This document shows, piece after piece, positions 13,131-24,899 of a stretch of DNA of 64,000 nt. The notes beneath the pieces are model-generated. The model searched no databases and was not told the origin of the DNA. It worked only from the letters and a program-made list of their open reading frames with translations. This stretch comes from Triglochin maritima (Eukaryota > Streptophyta > Magnoliopsida > Alismatales > Juncaginaceae), in contig OY821789.1 in the NCBI GenBank assembly GCA_963682175.1, positions 8,494,001 through 8,558,000 of the forward strand. Direction: 5' to 3'. Made by a program: the position numbers and the translations under genes. The number at the start of each line of letters is the position of its first letter. Position 1 is the stretch's first letter.

Positions 13131-15784
13131 AATTAGACAAGTCCCTCCGAAAGTAATACACATTAATGCATGCAAATATATCCAAATATGTTTCTTGAAC
13201 GCTAATTTATTCATAAATATGATATTCCTTCACTAGAGCACCTGATATGTACCACCATTAGTCCAACAATGTGTTCGTTTGGCTTCATCTGTTCACCACA
13301 AACGTCATTAAACCTGTCAATATTCCTAATGAAATGGAGGGAAATAAGTTTTGGTCATTTTCTTTAAATATTTCACATGGACTCCAACTTTTATCAAGTA
13401 TATATTGTTTCAAAATTCAAAATTCAAAATACAAGTACTTGCATAGAACAACATTTTCCCCCATCAACAACGCAATAGAATTTTAAGGACCACGAGTAGA
13501 TGTGCAAACCAGATATTTTGACTCGAATATATAGTATATCCGAATTCAAATACGAATTTTGTAATCCATTACTAAATTCGAATCCGAAATCAGTAGAAAT
13601 ATCCAAATTCGAATCCGAATTGTCAATTTTTTTGAATACTAATTGGTATTTGGATATTATCTGAAATTGAATATATATGTATATTATAATTAATTTTCGA
13701 TTACTAATTTTCGAATATTGACGGTGTACGTGGCATTGTGGCCATGTGGGTGTATCTATATAAGTATAAGTATATATATATATATGTATATTGTAATTAA
13801 TTTAGTATTCAGATAATTTGAATTTTAATACCTTATATCTGAATTCGTATCCGATTTCTAATTGGTAATTTTATTTAAACTAAATTTGTATCCAAAATTA
13901 AAATTGGTAATATGAAACTTATCAAATACCATTTAAATAGAAATTTTCGAATCGAACACCTAACCACAACGGAACAACATGGAACATGCGTATATGGATA
14001 TAATTGCCTCAAGAAGATAAGTATCACATAATATGTGCGCTTAACAAGCTGAATGTTAATAAAATAAAATTCACGGACTCAAAGTAAAAGTAATGGGCTT
14101 AATTAGAACACAGCCAGCAAAACATGAACAACGCAAAAACTTAACAAGCTAAATATGAATAGACTTTATTTGATCGTGTGCGACTCTATTAGTAACCTTG
14201 TTGGGGGTGGTATGGGTTAGACACCTTACAATAATTTTCGATAAGAAACTTAATGATTGTTGAAAAAATTAAGTTCAATATGATCCCGAATTTAGAATTT
14301 GTCTTTATTTAAATTCTCTTTTCTTTCCAACACTTAAAATTATAGAAACTTCAATCCTAAATGAACGATTTCCACTCTCTTCCATCAACCGCTTTAAATA
14401 GAGGTACATGTCTCCGTTCCAAATCATTCATAAAATGTAAAAATTGCCTCTACTGATAGTCTGACGCTGCAAATACAGACATTCTATACTAGTCATGTGA
14501 CAACAAAATATAAGTTTATATCATAGCCAAGTAGACACACATGTAAGATGGTGTTGATTAAATACTTGTGAAAACTTTGATTTTCTCATACTTGTGAAAT
14601 GTCAGATCGAATTTATCCGACCTAAATTCCAAACATATCTAACATCCGATTTGATCTGAACTTTCACGTAAAATTAGGTTTACGAGGGTATGAAGGATAC
14701 AACGAAAAAATTGTAAGAAAACTAAGAAAATGTATTTAAATAATGAAAATTTAAAGTTCAAATGAACAAAGTGTTACAAAATGAAAGTTTTAAAAAAGTA
14801 ATCGTTAAATTTTAAGGTTGAAGTATACAAAGTAATATTAAGACATAGTTCAAATGACAAACCGTAATTAATCTTAAAAATTAAAGAAAATTCATTTTTA
14901 AAAAATTGGCAAAAAAAATAAGATTTATTGTTATAAAAAATAATTACTTGTTATAACCGAAAAAAGTCAACATTAATTGTTATAAAAAATAAGATTTATT
15001 AAGATATAACCGCAAAATAAACACAAAAGTAAGTTTTTTTATACAAAACTAAATCTCCGAAATAAAAGGTATAAAATAACTAATTTAAAGTGCTTTTAGC
15101 CCATTTGCGTTTACTATTTCAAATAAAAACAAATTTCATATATTTTTATTTCAAAAAATATAATAAAAAATATTGGTTTTCATATCCAAATTTTCTTAAT
15201 TTGTGATAACGAAATGGTTTAAAAAGTGATAACCAAACTGAAATGGACACCAAGTGATAACGAAATGGTTTAAAAAGAGAAAGTGGTGTAATTCTTAATT
15301 TGTTTGAATTATACCTATATTGTTGTGAAAAGTCAATTTTTGATGATAACTAATATGTCCAATCTTAACATGGTGTATCGCCTTTGCGTTTCAAGAAGAA
15401 AAAAACAAAAAAGATATAAACAAGAGCGTCACAATTTGAAAAAAATATAACCTTATAACTTCTTCTCTAATTCACTATAACATTTTAAAGATGTTGATTA
15501 GACCATTTTAAAATCAAAACTTTCTTTTCCTCAAATAATGTTACGATTTGCGAAACTTTTCATATTCAATTTCCATTGGAACTTAATTTATCCACACACT
15601 AAGCTTTTCTAATGCTGACATATCCAAGTATGGTAATGCCAATTTTTCGCGGCAGCACACTTAATCATAGTGATAAGTACCCTCGTCTCATTTTGGTTAG
15701 AGTGGTTTGATTTAATTGCTTGCAAGCAACATTTTTTGGGTTAAGTCATAAATGTGGCAAAACTCTTTTGTAAGCCGTTGTGGA
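13131..15784. other. Intergenic, AT-rich; degenerate GAATCCGAAT repeat region inside
   Basis: No gene is seen. Between about 13,510 and 13,960, words such as TTCGAATCCGAAT recur in both orientations around an AT-rich centre, suggesting an old hAT-like element with motif-rich ends. No target duplication was found. A 24-bp perfect direct repeat starts at 15,203 and again at 15,254. Confidence 0.4.
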
Positions 15785-16238
15785 TAGGGGTGTAAGTGAG
15801 ACGGATTTTTGCCCCACCACTACCCGTCCCACCTAAGTTAAGTGGGTATGCAGGGAGGGACGGGGTAAAAAAAATCTCCTACTCGCCTCACGTAAGGGTG
15901 TACTAGGCTATGTTTTGACGGATTTTTCTTTGATTAAAGCTAAATACAAAAATCAATTCATTTTCTTTAATATCTAAGTACAAAAAATCAATCAATGTAT
16001 GTTTTTAAAGCTATATCAAAAATCAAAATTAAATACAAAAAAATCAAACAAAATACAAAAAAATCAAACAAAATATAAGGTTTATGCGGGTTGCGAGTTA
16101 TGCGGGGCGGGTTGCGGTTTTATTATGCGGGTTGTGTGGTTGGCGGGTTGACGAGTAACCTTTTTTTGTATGCAACCCGCGTTAGACAGGGCGGGACAGG
16201 GCGGGTTGCGGGTAATATCGTACACATTTACAACCCTA
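15785..16238. mobile_element. Non-autonomous hAT element with 8-bp TSD GTTGTGGA
   Basis: This 454-bp element starts TAGGGGTGTAAGTG and ends TTTACAACCCTA, an imperfect terminal inverted repeat. Perfect 8-bp copies of GTTGTGGA flank it at 15777-15784 and 16239-16246, as expected for hAT transposition. Subterminal GCGGGTTGCGGG-type repeats fill the right half, and a 21-bp tandem duplication lies near 16,033-16,075. No transposase is encoded. Confidence 0.85.
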
Positions 16239-16557
16239 GTTGTGGAGCACCTTTTTGTTCAGGTTGCGGTTGTAAAATTTGTAATCCCACCCAAAAACCT
16301 CAACTCTCACTAATAACTTTTTAGCGGGTATTGGGCAGTGAACACGGCTGTAAATGGGTTGGGTAAAAACCGTTTAACTGTTCTAACTGAACCGACGGGT
16401 AGGGTTACGGGTTTAAAAATCATAACCGTTTAATAAATAGGCGGATAAGGGTTGTGAAAATCATAACCGTTTAATAAATGGACGGATAAGGTTACATGAT
16501 TTAACCCGTCCGTTTAACCGCGAAACATAATGAATATATATAATATTTTGTTATATA

Positions 16558-18163
16558 TGTAGGATCGGATCGTGTGGGTTATGGGTCCACTAATCACTAA
16601 TTAAGCTAATCACCTATTGAACCCTAATTAACTACTTGGTTGATTGATCAAAGAAATGCAGCGGAAATTAAACTAAATCAAACACAAGTAGAAAGTAATG
16701 CAAACCACAAAGAAGACACGTCGGTTTTACAGAGGTTCGGCCGCGCCTACGTCCTCTCTTGCAAGCCCCTCTCGAATCTCCGTTCGAGCCCCTCTTGCGT
16801 CTTCACTATGCCTCCCCGTTCCGGGCCGGGAGCAACACCTTTTACAAGTCTTCAAGCTCGGGAACAACCCTCGCCGATCTTGACACCACCTCTCACAACC
16901 CGAGAGGATCACTTCGGGCTTTCACCGAAATCTCTACTTCTTTGTCTTGGGCTTTCACCAAGACCCTTGCTCACTTTGTCTTGGGCTTTCACCAAGACCC
17001 TTGCTCTCTTTACAACAATGGTGACTGAGTGGAACTCACTCTCTAATTGAGCACAACAATTGCTAGATTGATTGTATGATGAATGATGTGGAAATTAGGC
17101 TTTGGATGGCTAATTTGGAGCTTTGAGGTTGTGGAAAATCTCACTATAAGTTTGACACTTTGGAGTTGTAAAATCTTGTGGAAAACTAAGTGTGAACCTC
17201 TATTTATAAGCTCCTAAAGATTTCTAGCCGTTTGGACAAGATTTGATTGGGTTTTGTGCAAGATACACAAAACAGAAAATCGGGTTCAGAAATCAGTCCA
17301 GAAACGGTCGACCGAAAGGTTTATCGGTCGACCGAACCCTTGAGTCTGTTGATGGATCGGTTGACCGAACATAGGTACTGGTCGACCGAATCACTTAAGT
17401 TCTATAGGTCAACGGTCGACCGAACAGGTACCGGTCGACCGAACTACTGGGTTCGGTAGAGAGAAATCTTGATCGGTTGGACAAACTTGTGTCGACCGAT
17501 AGCAGGGGGTTTTTCACGAATTAAACGGTCGACCGAATAAGGTAGTTTGTTCGACCGGTTTAAAGTATATGGGGGTGTATATTGAGAAAAATGTGTATAC
17601 GACCGTTGTATAATACGACAAATAAAACGGTCGTATTTTTACCAGAAATAGCAAACGAAACGGTCGACCGAAGGTCTACCGGTCGACCGAACAAGTCTGG
17701 GTAATCGGTTAAATAGATGTGTGATCGGTTGAACGGATTGGTCTGGTATAACAAAAATTGTGTATAACCGGTCGACCGAAAGGTGAACGGTCGACCGAAC
17801 TCAGGCAGACTGGTGACCAATGTTTTAGGTGTTTAGGTGATCTAATGGAGTCCAAATTATATGATATTTTGTGTGTGACTCCTAAAAGGAACCTAGTGTG
17901 TGAATGCATGCATATTAGCTTAAGTTATGCTCAATTTACATAAGTTCCTAATTCTCAAAGAAAGGTAAAATTACATGTCTTCAATCCTAGCTTGATTACA
18001 TGTCTTGACTTGATTTTTCTTCTTTCTTGAGTCTTGATCACCTGTAGATGTTAGCACAATACAACATGTATACTATTATACTACATGTGCTAATCTACAT
18101 GTCCTTATTAAGATTAGGTTTAATTACATCATCAAAATACGGATTAAGGCAAAAAAGCCAACA
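16558..18163 (-). mobile_element. Solo LTR, type 3 (antisense), 1.6 kb
   Basis: A 1,606-bp LTR runs from TGTAGGATCGG to AAAAAGCCAACA, with the 5-bp duplication ATATA at 16553-16557 and 18164-18168. In its own sense it starts TGTTGGCTTTTTTGCC, a start I associate with long-LTR copia elements. It carries the palindrome array at 17,796-17,306, then a CTTATAAATA box at about 17,210-17,201. Further downstream it has GTTCGG and GCCTACGTCC words at 16,735-16,754 (plus strand), which also occur in the LTR at 32,325-33,130. No internal region remains. Confidence 0.85.
17306..17796. repeat. GGTCGACC palindrome array 2
   Basis: Exact or near-exact sites start at 17306, 17326, 17359, 17380, 17414, 17433, 17475, 17490, 17527, 17549, 17662, 17681, 17707, 17727, 17770 and 17789. 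Taken in pairs, the within-pair steps are 20, 21, 19, 15, 22, 19, 20 and 19 bp, whereas the between-pair steps vary from 33 to about 113 bp. The array begins about 96 bp upstream (in LTR sense) of the TATA-like box. Confidence 0.85.
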
Positions 18164-18548
18164 ATATATACTATATACATATAATTGTTTGTATTGTGTG
18201 GATGTTTGATGTTGTTTTATATGAATTTGTTGATGTTTATATTATGAATTTTGGGAGGTTTTGATTATAAAAGTATAGATGTTATGATGTTTTTAACAAG
18301 TTTGACAAGTTTATATCCATTTAACCATTTACCCAACTCTTATATCAATTTTAATATCATTAAATTTTAACCATATAACCATTTGACCGCCCAAAACCGT
18401 TTAATTAAATTAAACGGGTAGGTTTATGGGTAGAGGTAAAAATAAACGGGTTTCAAACCGAACCGCGAACCTTTTAATTAGGCGGGTAGGGTCATGGGTA
18501 AACCCTATAACCGTCCACGAACCGTCCATTTACAGCCCTAGCAGTGAA

Positions 18549-20416
18549 GGTTGGTTGCGTTTTGTTGCTTGATTTAACACTGAAATCTAGTTGTTTGCAA
18601 AATGTAAATATGAGATTAGTATTTCCATTTCTACCCTGATCACATACATACATATACATGTTCTATTATCATATATTTTGTTGTTTAACTTTGGCTAAAT
18701 ATTTAATTTCTTGTATTTTACCAAATGCATTGTTAATTTCTTATCATTTACCTAACCTAGGTAATTTGCTTGTATGTAGCAAATTTTAGGCTAGTATTGA
18801 ACTCAGCCAATTTAGGCAACTTTTTAAGCAATAACGAACTTACGCAAATTTTCTAATATTTTATCAAATTTTGGTGTTATTTTTACAAGATTAAACTAAA
18901 AGGGGTAATTTCGTCCCAGAAAAACAAAACCCCACTTCAATGGTTGCATCCAAACAAGACTGCATTTTGGGTTTTAGAAGAAAGCAAACGCAAGACTAAA
19001 TTATAAATTACCCCGTATGGCAAATCTCTTCCAAAACTCTTGTTTTGGATCCCACACTGCAAACTGAAGTGGAATCCAAACGAGCCAGTGATGGTTTGTA
19101 CCAAAGGCCGTGGACACTTGGTCTGAGGTTTTATCTTTATTAAAGCAATCTAAACTATTTAAAAAAAAACAAAAAAAGTGAGCGGTAGGCGAACTGTGTA
19201 TGTACTTTGTACTATGCACACCATATACACCATTAGCCACCGGGGATGACAATGCACCGCTTTTGTTTTGGGTACGGACGTACGGGGAAAACTAGAATCG
19301 GATCCATAGATACCTATCATTGAACAATTTTTGGGGTACTTCAACAAAATACCGGGGTACAACATTGTTACCTTAACAAAATATTGGGGTACCACAATGT
19401 GGCAGTGGTACTTTAACAAAATAATCATGTTTCTTTTTTTTTTTGTCATCAATTTAAGTACTACATTGTTAGATTTTCGTTAATTTTTAAATTAAATATT
19501 TTTAATTATAAATTAGACATTTTAACAAAATTATAGAAATTGATACTTGAATTAAAGATAAAAGACAAAAAACCCAATTTTGTGATCAAAATAGCAAAAA
19601 AAGTATGTCTTAATCTCAATTATTTAAAAATAAAAAAAATTGTTGGAAAAATTTATAAATTTTGGTTTGAATTTTTTCTAAATTTTGTCCATCGAGAATA
19701 TACTATTTTTGGCTACAGTAGAATATGTTACTCACACTTTAAAAAAATTCTTCTTTTATTTGTGTTTTGGTCTTCAAGGATTTGCATTAATTTGCTATAA
19801 TGACGTACATTTGTTTAATAAAAATAATTTGACTTTAACACGTAAGATGAGTTTTGTTTTTGTTATTTTGATCACAAAATCGTCTTTTTATATTTAATTT
19901 AAGTGCCAATTTCCTATAGTTTTGTTTAAATATCTTAATTATAATCAAAAAAATTAATTTCAAAAAATCAACGAAAACTCAAAAAATGTGGTAATTGAAT
20001 TAATAACAAAGAATAGAGAAACATGAATATGTAATATACCCAAAAAAATATTCTATCATGTTGAAAATGAGTTAGATTTTTTTTTGATTTTAAAAAATAA
20101 AGATAAGTAAAATACGGTTGGAGTTACCGGGTTATATATATTTCACCAATTATTTTCACAACTCTAATACTTTACCAATCTTTTATTTTTTCATAATAAT
20201 TTTTTTCTTTTTTATACTAAGTACGACTTTCAAGACATGAATTGTAGAAATTAAGTAGAAGTTACTGGTATTTTTTTTGTTTTTTAGTTGATTATACATG
20301 ATAGTTACGTTTTGTATATGAAAAAAATGAACTTAACAAGTAATTAATTTTAGATGTTTACTGTTTGTTTTGGATTTGGATACCGTTACATTGTTCTGAA
20401 TGAACATTAGAGTTAA
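18549..20416. other. Intergenic, AT-rich, no gene seen
   Basis: No supported gene. At about 19,240-19,430 the words GGGGTAC and AACAAAATA recur three times, probably part of a degenerate DNA element beginning near GGGGATGACAATG. The rest is A/T-rich with frequent homopolymers. Confidence 0.45.
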
Positions 20417-20424
20417 TTAAACGG

Positions 20425-21346
20425 GCAAATGGATCGATGTTTGACCCATTTGGATTAATGTTGTTATAAAAGGTACTTGTAGTGATGCATTTCTTCTTTT
20501 ATTCTCCAAGACTCCGGCCGCCACCACCATGGAGACGACCGACACGGCCAAACCGACACCCATCCTCTGCAACAAGGAAATGCCTCCTTCTCTCCCAGTA
20601 ACCCTTTTTGCGATCGGCACAAGAACACTATCATACAAGACTATAGACAAAGCTGCGGTGGCCATCGATATGATCCCGAGCGATCCGGCCGGTATCTTGA
20701 AATTTGGCCCAATATGTCTATCCATCTTATAACACTCCAACTCCTCTACCTTTTGGACGCTACAAAGCCTCCACGGTCGCTTCTTCGACGTGCAACCATT
20801 AATGTGTCGACCCACTTCTTCTTCTTCTTCTTCCACCTCCTCCACGATGAAGGCGGCTTTGTTGAGGAGTTTGAATTGGTTCGTCAATGACATCTTTGTG
20901 GTTGGTCGGAGTCGGGTCGAAGATTCCAATCGGGTCATCGACTTTACGCTTTTTGTAGGCGGCGACGAGGACTTGCGCTACGCCGGATAGCACGCTGCCC
21001 TCTGGCGGGACGTAGATGTATAGGCGGGTGCCGAGGTAGAAAAGGACGATGGAGAAGAGCATTAGGGCGGTCGGTATGCCAAGCCCGATGGCCCAACTAA
21101 TGCTATATATCTTGTATGTAGACCATGAGAGTCATCGCGATCATGATCGCAACGGTGAACGTGAAGAAGTAGTACCAGTTGAAGAAGCTGTTGATGCCTT
21201 TCCGGCCCGATTCAGTGGTCGGATCGAATTGGTCAACGCCAAAAGGGAGGCTGCATGGGCGAATCCCTCCCGCTCCGACGGTTAAAAAGGCAAGGGAGGC
21301 GACGAGGAGAGCGATTAGGGATGTCGGTGGGCTGCACATTAAGAAT
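20425..21346 (-). pseudogene. NPF (NRT1/PTR family) transporter gene fragment
   Basis: Minus-strand frames spell pieces of a proton-coupled nitrate/peptide transporter. The segment at 21,339-21,103 carries [18 protein letters not shown] and FFNWYYFF, both family signatures. A shifted frame continues at about 21,115-20,940 with WAIGLGIP and FYLGTRLYIYVPPEGS. A third frame holds PWRLCSVQKVEELE followed directly by MDRHIGPNFKIPAGSL and LQRMGVGL. Relative to the family, the beginning (transmembrane segments 1-2) and the end are missing. There is a frameshift near 21,110, another near 20,900, and a deletion between VEELECYK and MDRH that removes the mid-protein membrane helices. It cannot make a working transporter. 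Confidence 0.8.
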
Positions 21347-21508
21347 TAATATCGTCGTTCGTCGTGACCTTACCATTCCCTGAATCAATCTTAAGTTGAC
21401 TGGGCCAATGCAATGATACTCCACTAATTAAGGAATTCGTTCACGGTCACTTTCGTTATTTCATGGCTGTCATGTCAAACTCAAGGCTAGCCAAATACCA
21501 AGGCTTAT

Positions 21509-22038
21509 AAAAAACTGAACCGCTAAACATCGTTCCAAAATTACTTAAATCGTCCCTTGAAATTACCGAATTGTCATTCGTCCTATTATTGCTTATATAT
21601 CTCATCATTTCACTCTTTTCTCGCAACTTTCTCTTCATATACCTACTACAGAAGATCACGAATGTCTCGGAGGCCAAACAAGCAGCCAGCAGTTCCCCCG
21701 GTGTACCCGTATACGATAACATTTCGTATTTTTTTTAAAAAAATTAAAAAAATTGGTTGGCGTCCGCGGGAGACGCCCCCCGCATGGATCGAGCGTCCGC
21801 GTCAGCAACTCCCCCCATTCCCAAATTGTGCCCCGCGCCTGGCTTACCTCACCGGATGCATCACTCTCGCCAGACATTTTCGTGGTGTTTTTACTAATAA
21901 ATTGTGAATAGACAATACCGTAGGGCTAATGTATAGACACGGGACGATATGTGCATTAAATATATTGTTAAGGGCAATTTGGTAATTTCAATGGGCGATT
22001 TAAGTAGTTTTGGGGTGACGTTTAGTAGTTCCCTCTGA
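21509..22038. mobile_element. Small non-autonomous MULE related to the element at 53.9-56.7 kb
   Basis: The left end (CTGAACCGCTAAAC ... TTACTTAAATCGTCC) and the complement of the right end (GGGAACTACTAAAC ... CTACTTAAATCGCCC) form long imperfect inverted repeats that match the ends of the larger MULE. Inside, the minus strand keeps the start of that element's protein (MSGESDASGE at 21,877, compare MSDEAPESGE in the big copy) and its last residues (WPPRHS near 21,656), fused around a GC-rich block with GCGTCCGCGGGAGACGC. It is a short deletion derivative. Borders are good to about 10 bp. Confidence 0.7.
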
Positions 22039-22724
22039 AAAAGGCATAATGATTTACGGACGCCCAGCGCCCCGGACATTGGGCATGTGGATATATCATT
22101 TTTTGTTTTCTATCACGTCATCATTTCCTACGTCAATATATATTCTACTTGACGGTTACTGTGCAAATCCCTGGCAATGTCGGCTGTGCAATTGACGAGA
22201 TATTTGTACGAAACGGTTAGAGTGCAAATGACGGATACGGTGTAAATGAAGATCACACATCACGTCCCAGGATAACAGTGATGACTTTGAAATCACGTCC
22301 CGAGATCCGGTAATGAACTCGATTTACCTCCTTAAGTTGATCTTTCAGAGTCTCAGTCGTGTCCTCCCTTTTCAGTGTGATTTCAATAAGCTCCCTTATT
22401 AGAGAGTCTTTCATCCCTCTTCTTTTATCCCAATCCCGATGAAAATTGTTCCTCACGTTGATCAGCAAAATGATAGAGAGACCTATTTTTCTTCTATGCC
22501 ATACGTTGGGATGTAGTTCAAATCATTCGAAAAGATTCGTGATTTTTATACATCCTTTGCTGATGTTAGTGGTTTCAACATCAAAATTCGACATTCTCAC
22601 AACGTGCATGGCGTGATTAACCAATGCACATTTACATGTTCGAAGGAGGGTGCTCCCCCCTAACCAGGGCCACAGTGAAGTCCATTCACGCCTTTCCTTG
22701 CGTGTTAACTGCCATGCGCGTATT

Positions 22725-24899
22725 TATAGGATTTTGTGTCCCTATGTTTGTATATATTTTAAAATTTTAATACAACATACAAGATCATATTTTCATTGAT
22801 TTTACGTACATGTATTTGTTTATTCTAATATCATGCATTCCTACACATATTAAAATAAACAAAGGATGGAGGATCATACCCAAAGGTTCTCTAAAACCTT
22901 TCAGAAGATCCGGAGTTCTGTTGCTCGTCGAATCACCCGCCGATTCGCCTCCAAGTGTTCACCAAACTCTAAACAAGATTAGAGATAAATGAGCTAGCCA
23001 ATCAATCTCTAATTTAGCTTAGAATCTAGTTAATAACCCATCTTTAAGCTCCTAAGATTTATTTCTCCAAAACTTAAAACTATTAAGAGATTTTCGTGGT
23101 GATTAAGGGAGAGATTAATGAGAGAATTTTTTTTGCATTAACATAAACAAGTAGGACGAGGGGTCCTTTTATAGGCTCACAAAATATCATTATCAAGAAC
23201 TATTCTTTAGTCATGATCTCTTGCTTATTCTCTCCTAAAATTAATCTCAATTGCCAAATAAACATCCTAAAAAACGTTTGATTAAATCTAGAATTAATCC
23301 AATCCATAATCTAATTATTCTCATAATAATTCAGGCAAAAATAGCTATGTTCGGTTAACCGAGAATTCTTCTCGGTCAACCGAACCATTCGGTTTTGACA
23401 CATGTTCGGATGACTGTGAGCTAGACGGTCGATCGAATATGCATGAGAAAAATTCTCTGGAAAAATTTAGACGATCCGCGTCTTGCCCCGGTCGACCGTT
23501 GACCTACAAAAATTTCTCCTGGCGAATATTAATCGGGCGACCGTGTCACCTTCGGTCTACCGAAAATATCCCAAGATATCTTCTAGATATTTTCTCTCGG
23601 TTGACCGTTCCGCTCGGTTGACTGAACTCAATTGTCCATGCACTCCAGACGATTTCGGTCAACCAATTGTGTTTACTCGTTCCCCGTTCGGTTGACCGTT
23701 CTGAAGACACCTCGGTCGACCGACCCCTAAACAGTTTACCGTGTTTGACTCCAATTTTGCCTTTGTCAAATTTTGGACTTATTTCCAACAAAATTTGGTC
23801 TTTTCGGGTTTTTAGCAAATTCATATCTTATGTAATATATTATCTTATGTAATATTAAATTATTACACCCCATAATATATACACCTCATATGAATTTATT
23901 ATGATTATAATTATGTCAATTCTCATGACATATTGATTTTATTCATTCACCACATGTGTCCATTTTGACATGAAACCTGACACATCATATGAACTCAAAA
24001 TCAAGCTTCATGTTTCCCAGTTTTGTGGTGTGACTTATAAGAGGATCTAAGCCTATTTGACAACGTTGTTAAACACTTAATATCTCAAATTATAAGCGAT
24101 ATCTAGCTGCAAATTATAGTCACCCAATTAGCATAGATGTCTTTGTTCTACTCGAACCAAAACACAATCCATTTAGTGATGTAAGTGCACCACTTGTGTT
24201 CGTCCATTGCCTCATGATATTAAGAATATATGCAAAGTAGAAATGTGTCACATTTGTATTATATTCATTTCTTGATCTCTTTAAGCTAATAACTATGTAA
24301 CTTAACTCAAGTTACATTGTGCACATTTTAATTTTGCTTTATCAAGGGACCCACTAATATCATTACTCAATTAAGAGGGGCAATGATAATCGCTTAACTA
24401 GCTATCTTTTCCAGCACAAGTCATGTTCAACAAACTATTGCGTTTATCATTATACTCATTGATAGATTTTGACAATAATCAAATTAAGCACTTCTTGAGT
24501 TAAAAAATATAAGTCTCATATCTTAGGATCCAAGACACAGTAAAACATTAATGACACGAAACACAATTCCACAATGTTTTACTTGTTAGGTCTATTCAAT
24601 ATATAAAAGTAATTTTTTCCTCTTTTATATACTCGTGTTGTCAATTATTTGTAGAGCTACAACAATCGATACCCAACACGACAATCTTATCTCGGTGATT
24701 AATGTTCCATGTTAATTACCATGATTGTGAATAACTTTTGATTTATATAAACCATTATCTTTTAGAGCCCTGCGATTAAGGACCAAACGCATCTTCCTTA
24801 ACATTTCTAAAAGACGAATATCATAATTAAGGAATGTTTTCACATCCAATTCATAATAATTGACATATAAAAGTAAAACTTTAGAACACATTTCTTTCA
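22725..24899 (-). mobile_element. Solo LTR, type 2 (antisense), 2.2 kb, inside the FAR1 gene
   Basis: It runs from TATAGGATTTTGTGTCCC (TG mutated to TA; the copy at 31,229 keeps TGTAGG) to CATTTCTTTCA. It is flanked by the 5-bp duplication GTATT at 22720-22724 and 24900-24904. Removing it and one GTATT joins the two halves of the FAR1 finger, which supports the borders. In LTR sense it holds an AT-rich 1-kb leader, a palindrome array at 23,721-23,353 and a CCTATAAAAGG box at about 23,174-23,165. Its first 1.1 kb on the plus strand is shared with 31,229-32,318. Confidence 0.85.
23353..23721. repeat. GGTCGACC palindrome array 3 (decayed)
   Basis: Sites start at 23353, 23374, 23391, 23408, 23427, 23490, 23535, 23554, 23599, 23616, 23657, 23690 and 23714. 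Most are variants: GGTTAACC, GGTCAACC, GGTTGACC, GGTCTACC, GGTCGATC. Only 23490 and 23714 are exact GGTCGACC. Spacings of 17-24 bp within pairs are still visible. C-to-T and G-to-A changes at the central CG predominate, as expected from decay of methylated CpG. Confidence 0.75.

Larger units (their letters stand above)
16343..18540. mobile_element. hAT-type element split by a solo LTR, TSD GCAGTGAA
   Basis: The left end reads CACGGCTGTAAATGGG and the right end CCATTTACAGCCCTA, inverted repeats of each other. The 8-bp flanks GCAGTGAA match perfectly (16335-16342 and 18541-18548). The subterminal parts carry repeated AACCGTTTAA and GGCGGGTA motifs. The element proper is about 590 bp; the rest of the span is the LTR at 16,558-18,163, which inserted later. 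Confidence 0.85.

Noticed and set aside
12581..13214. Proline/serine-rich minus-strand ORFs
   Set aside because: They follow the purine bias of the plus strand, share no motif with known proteins and overlap each other in different frames.
17306..17796. Spaced short repeats resembling a CRISPR array
   Set aside because: Spacers are not of constant length, the repeats are only 8-12 bp and palindromic, there are no cas genes, and the genome is clearly eukaryotic.
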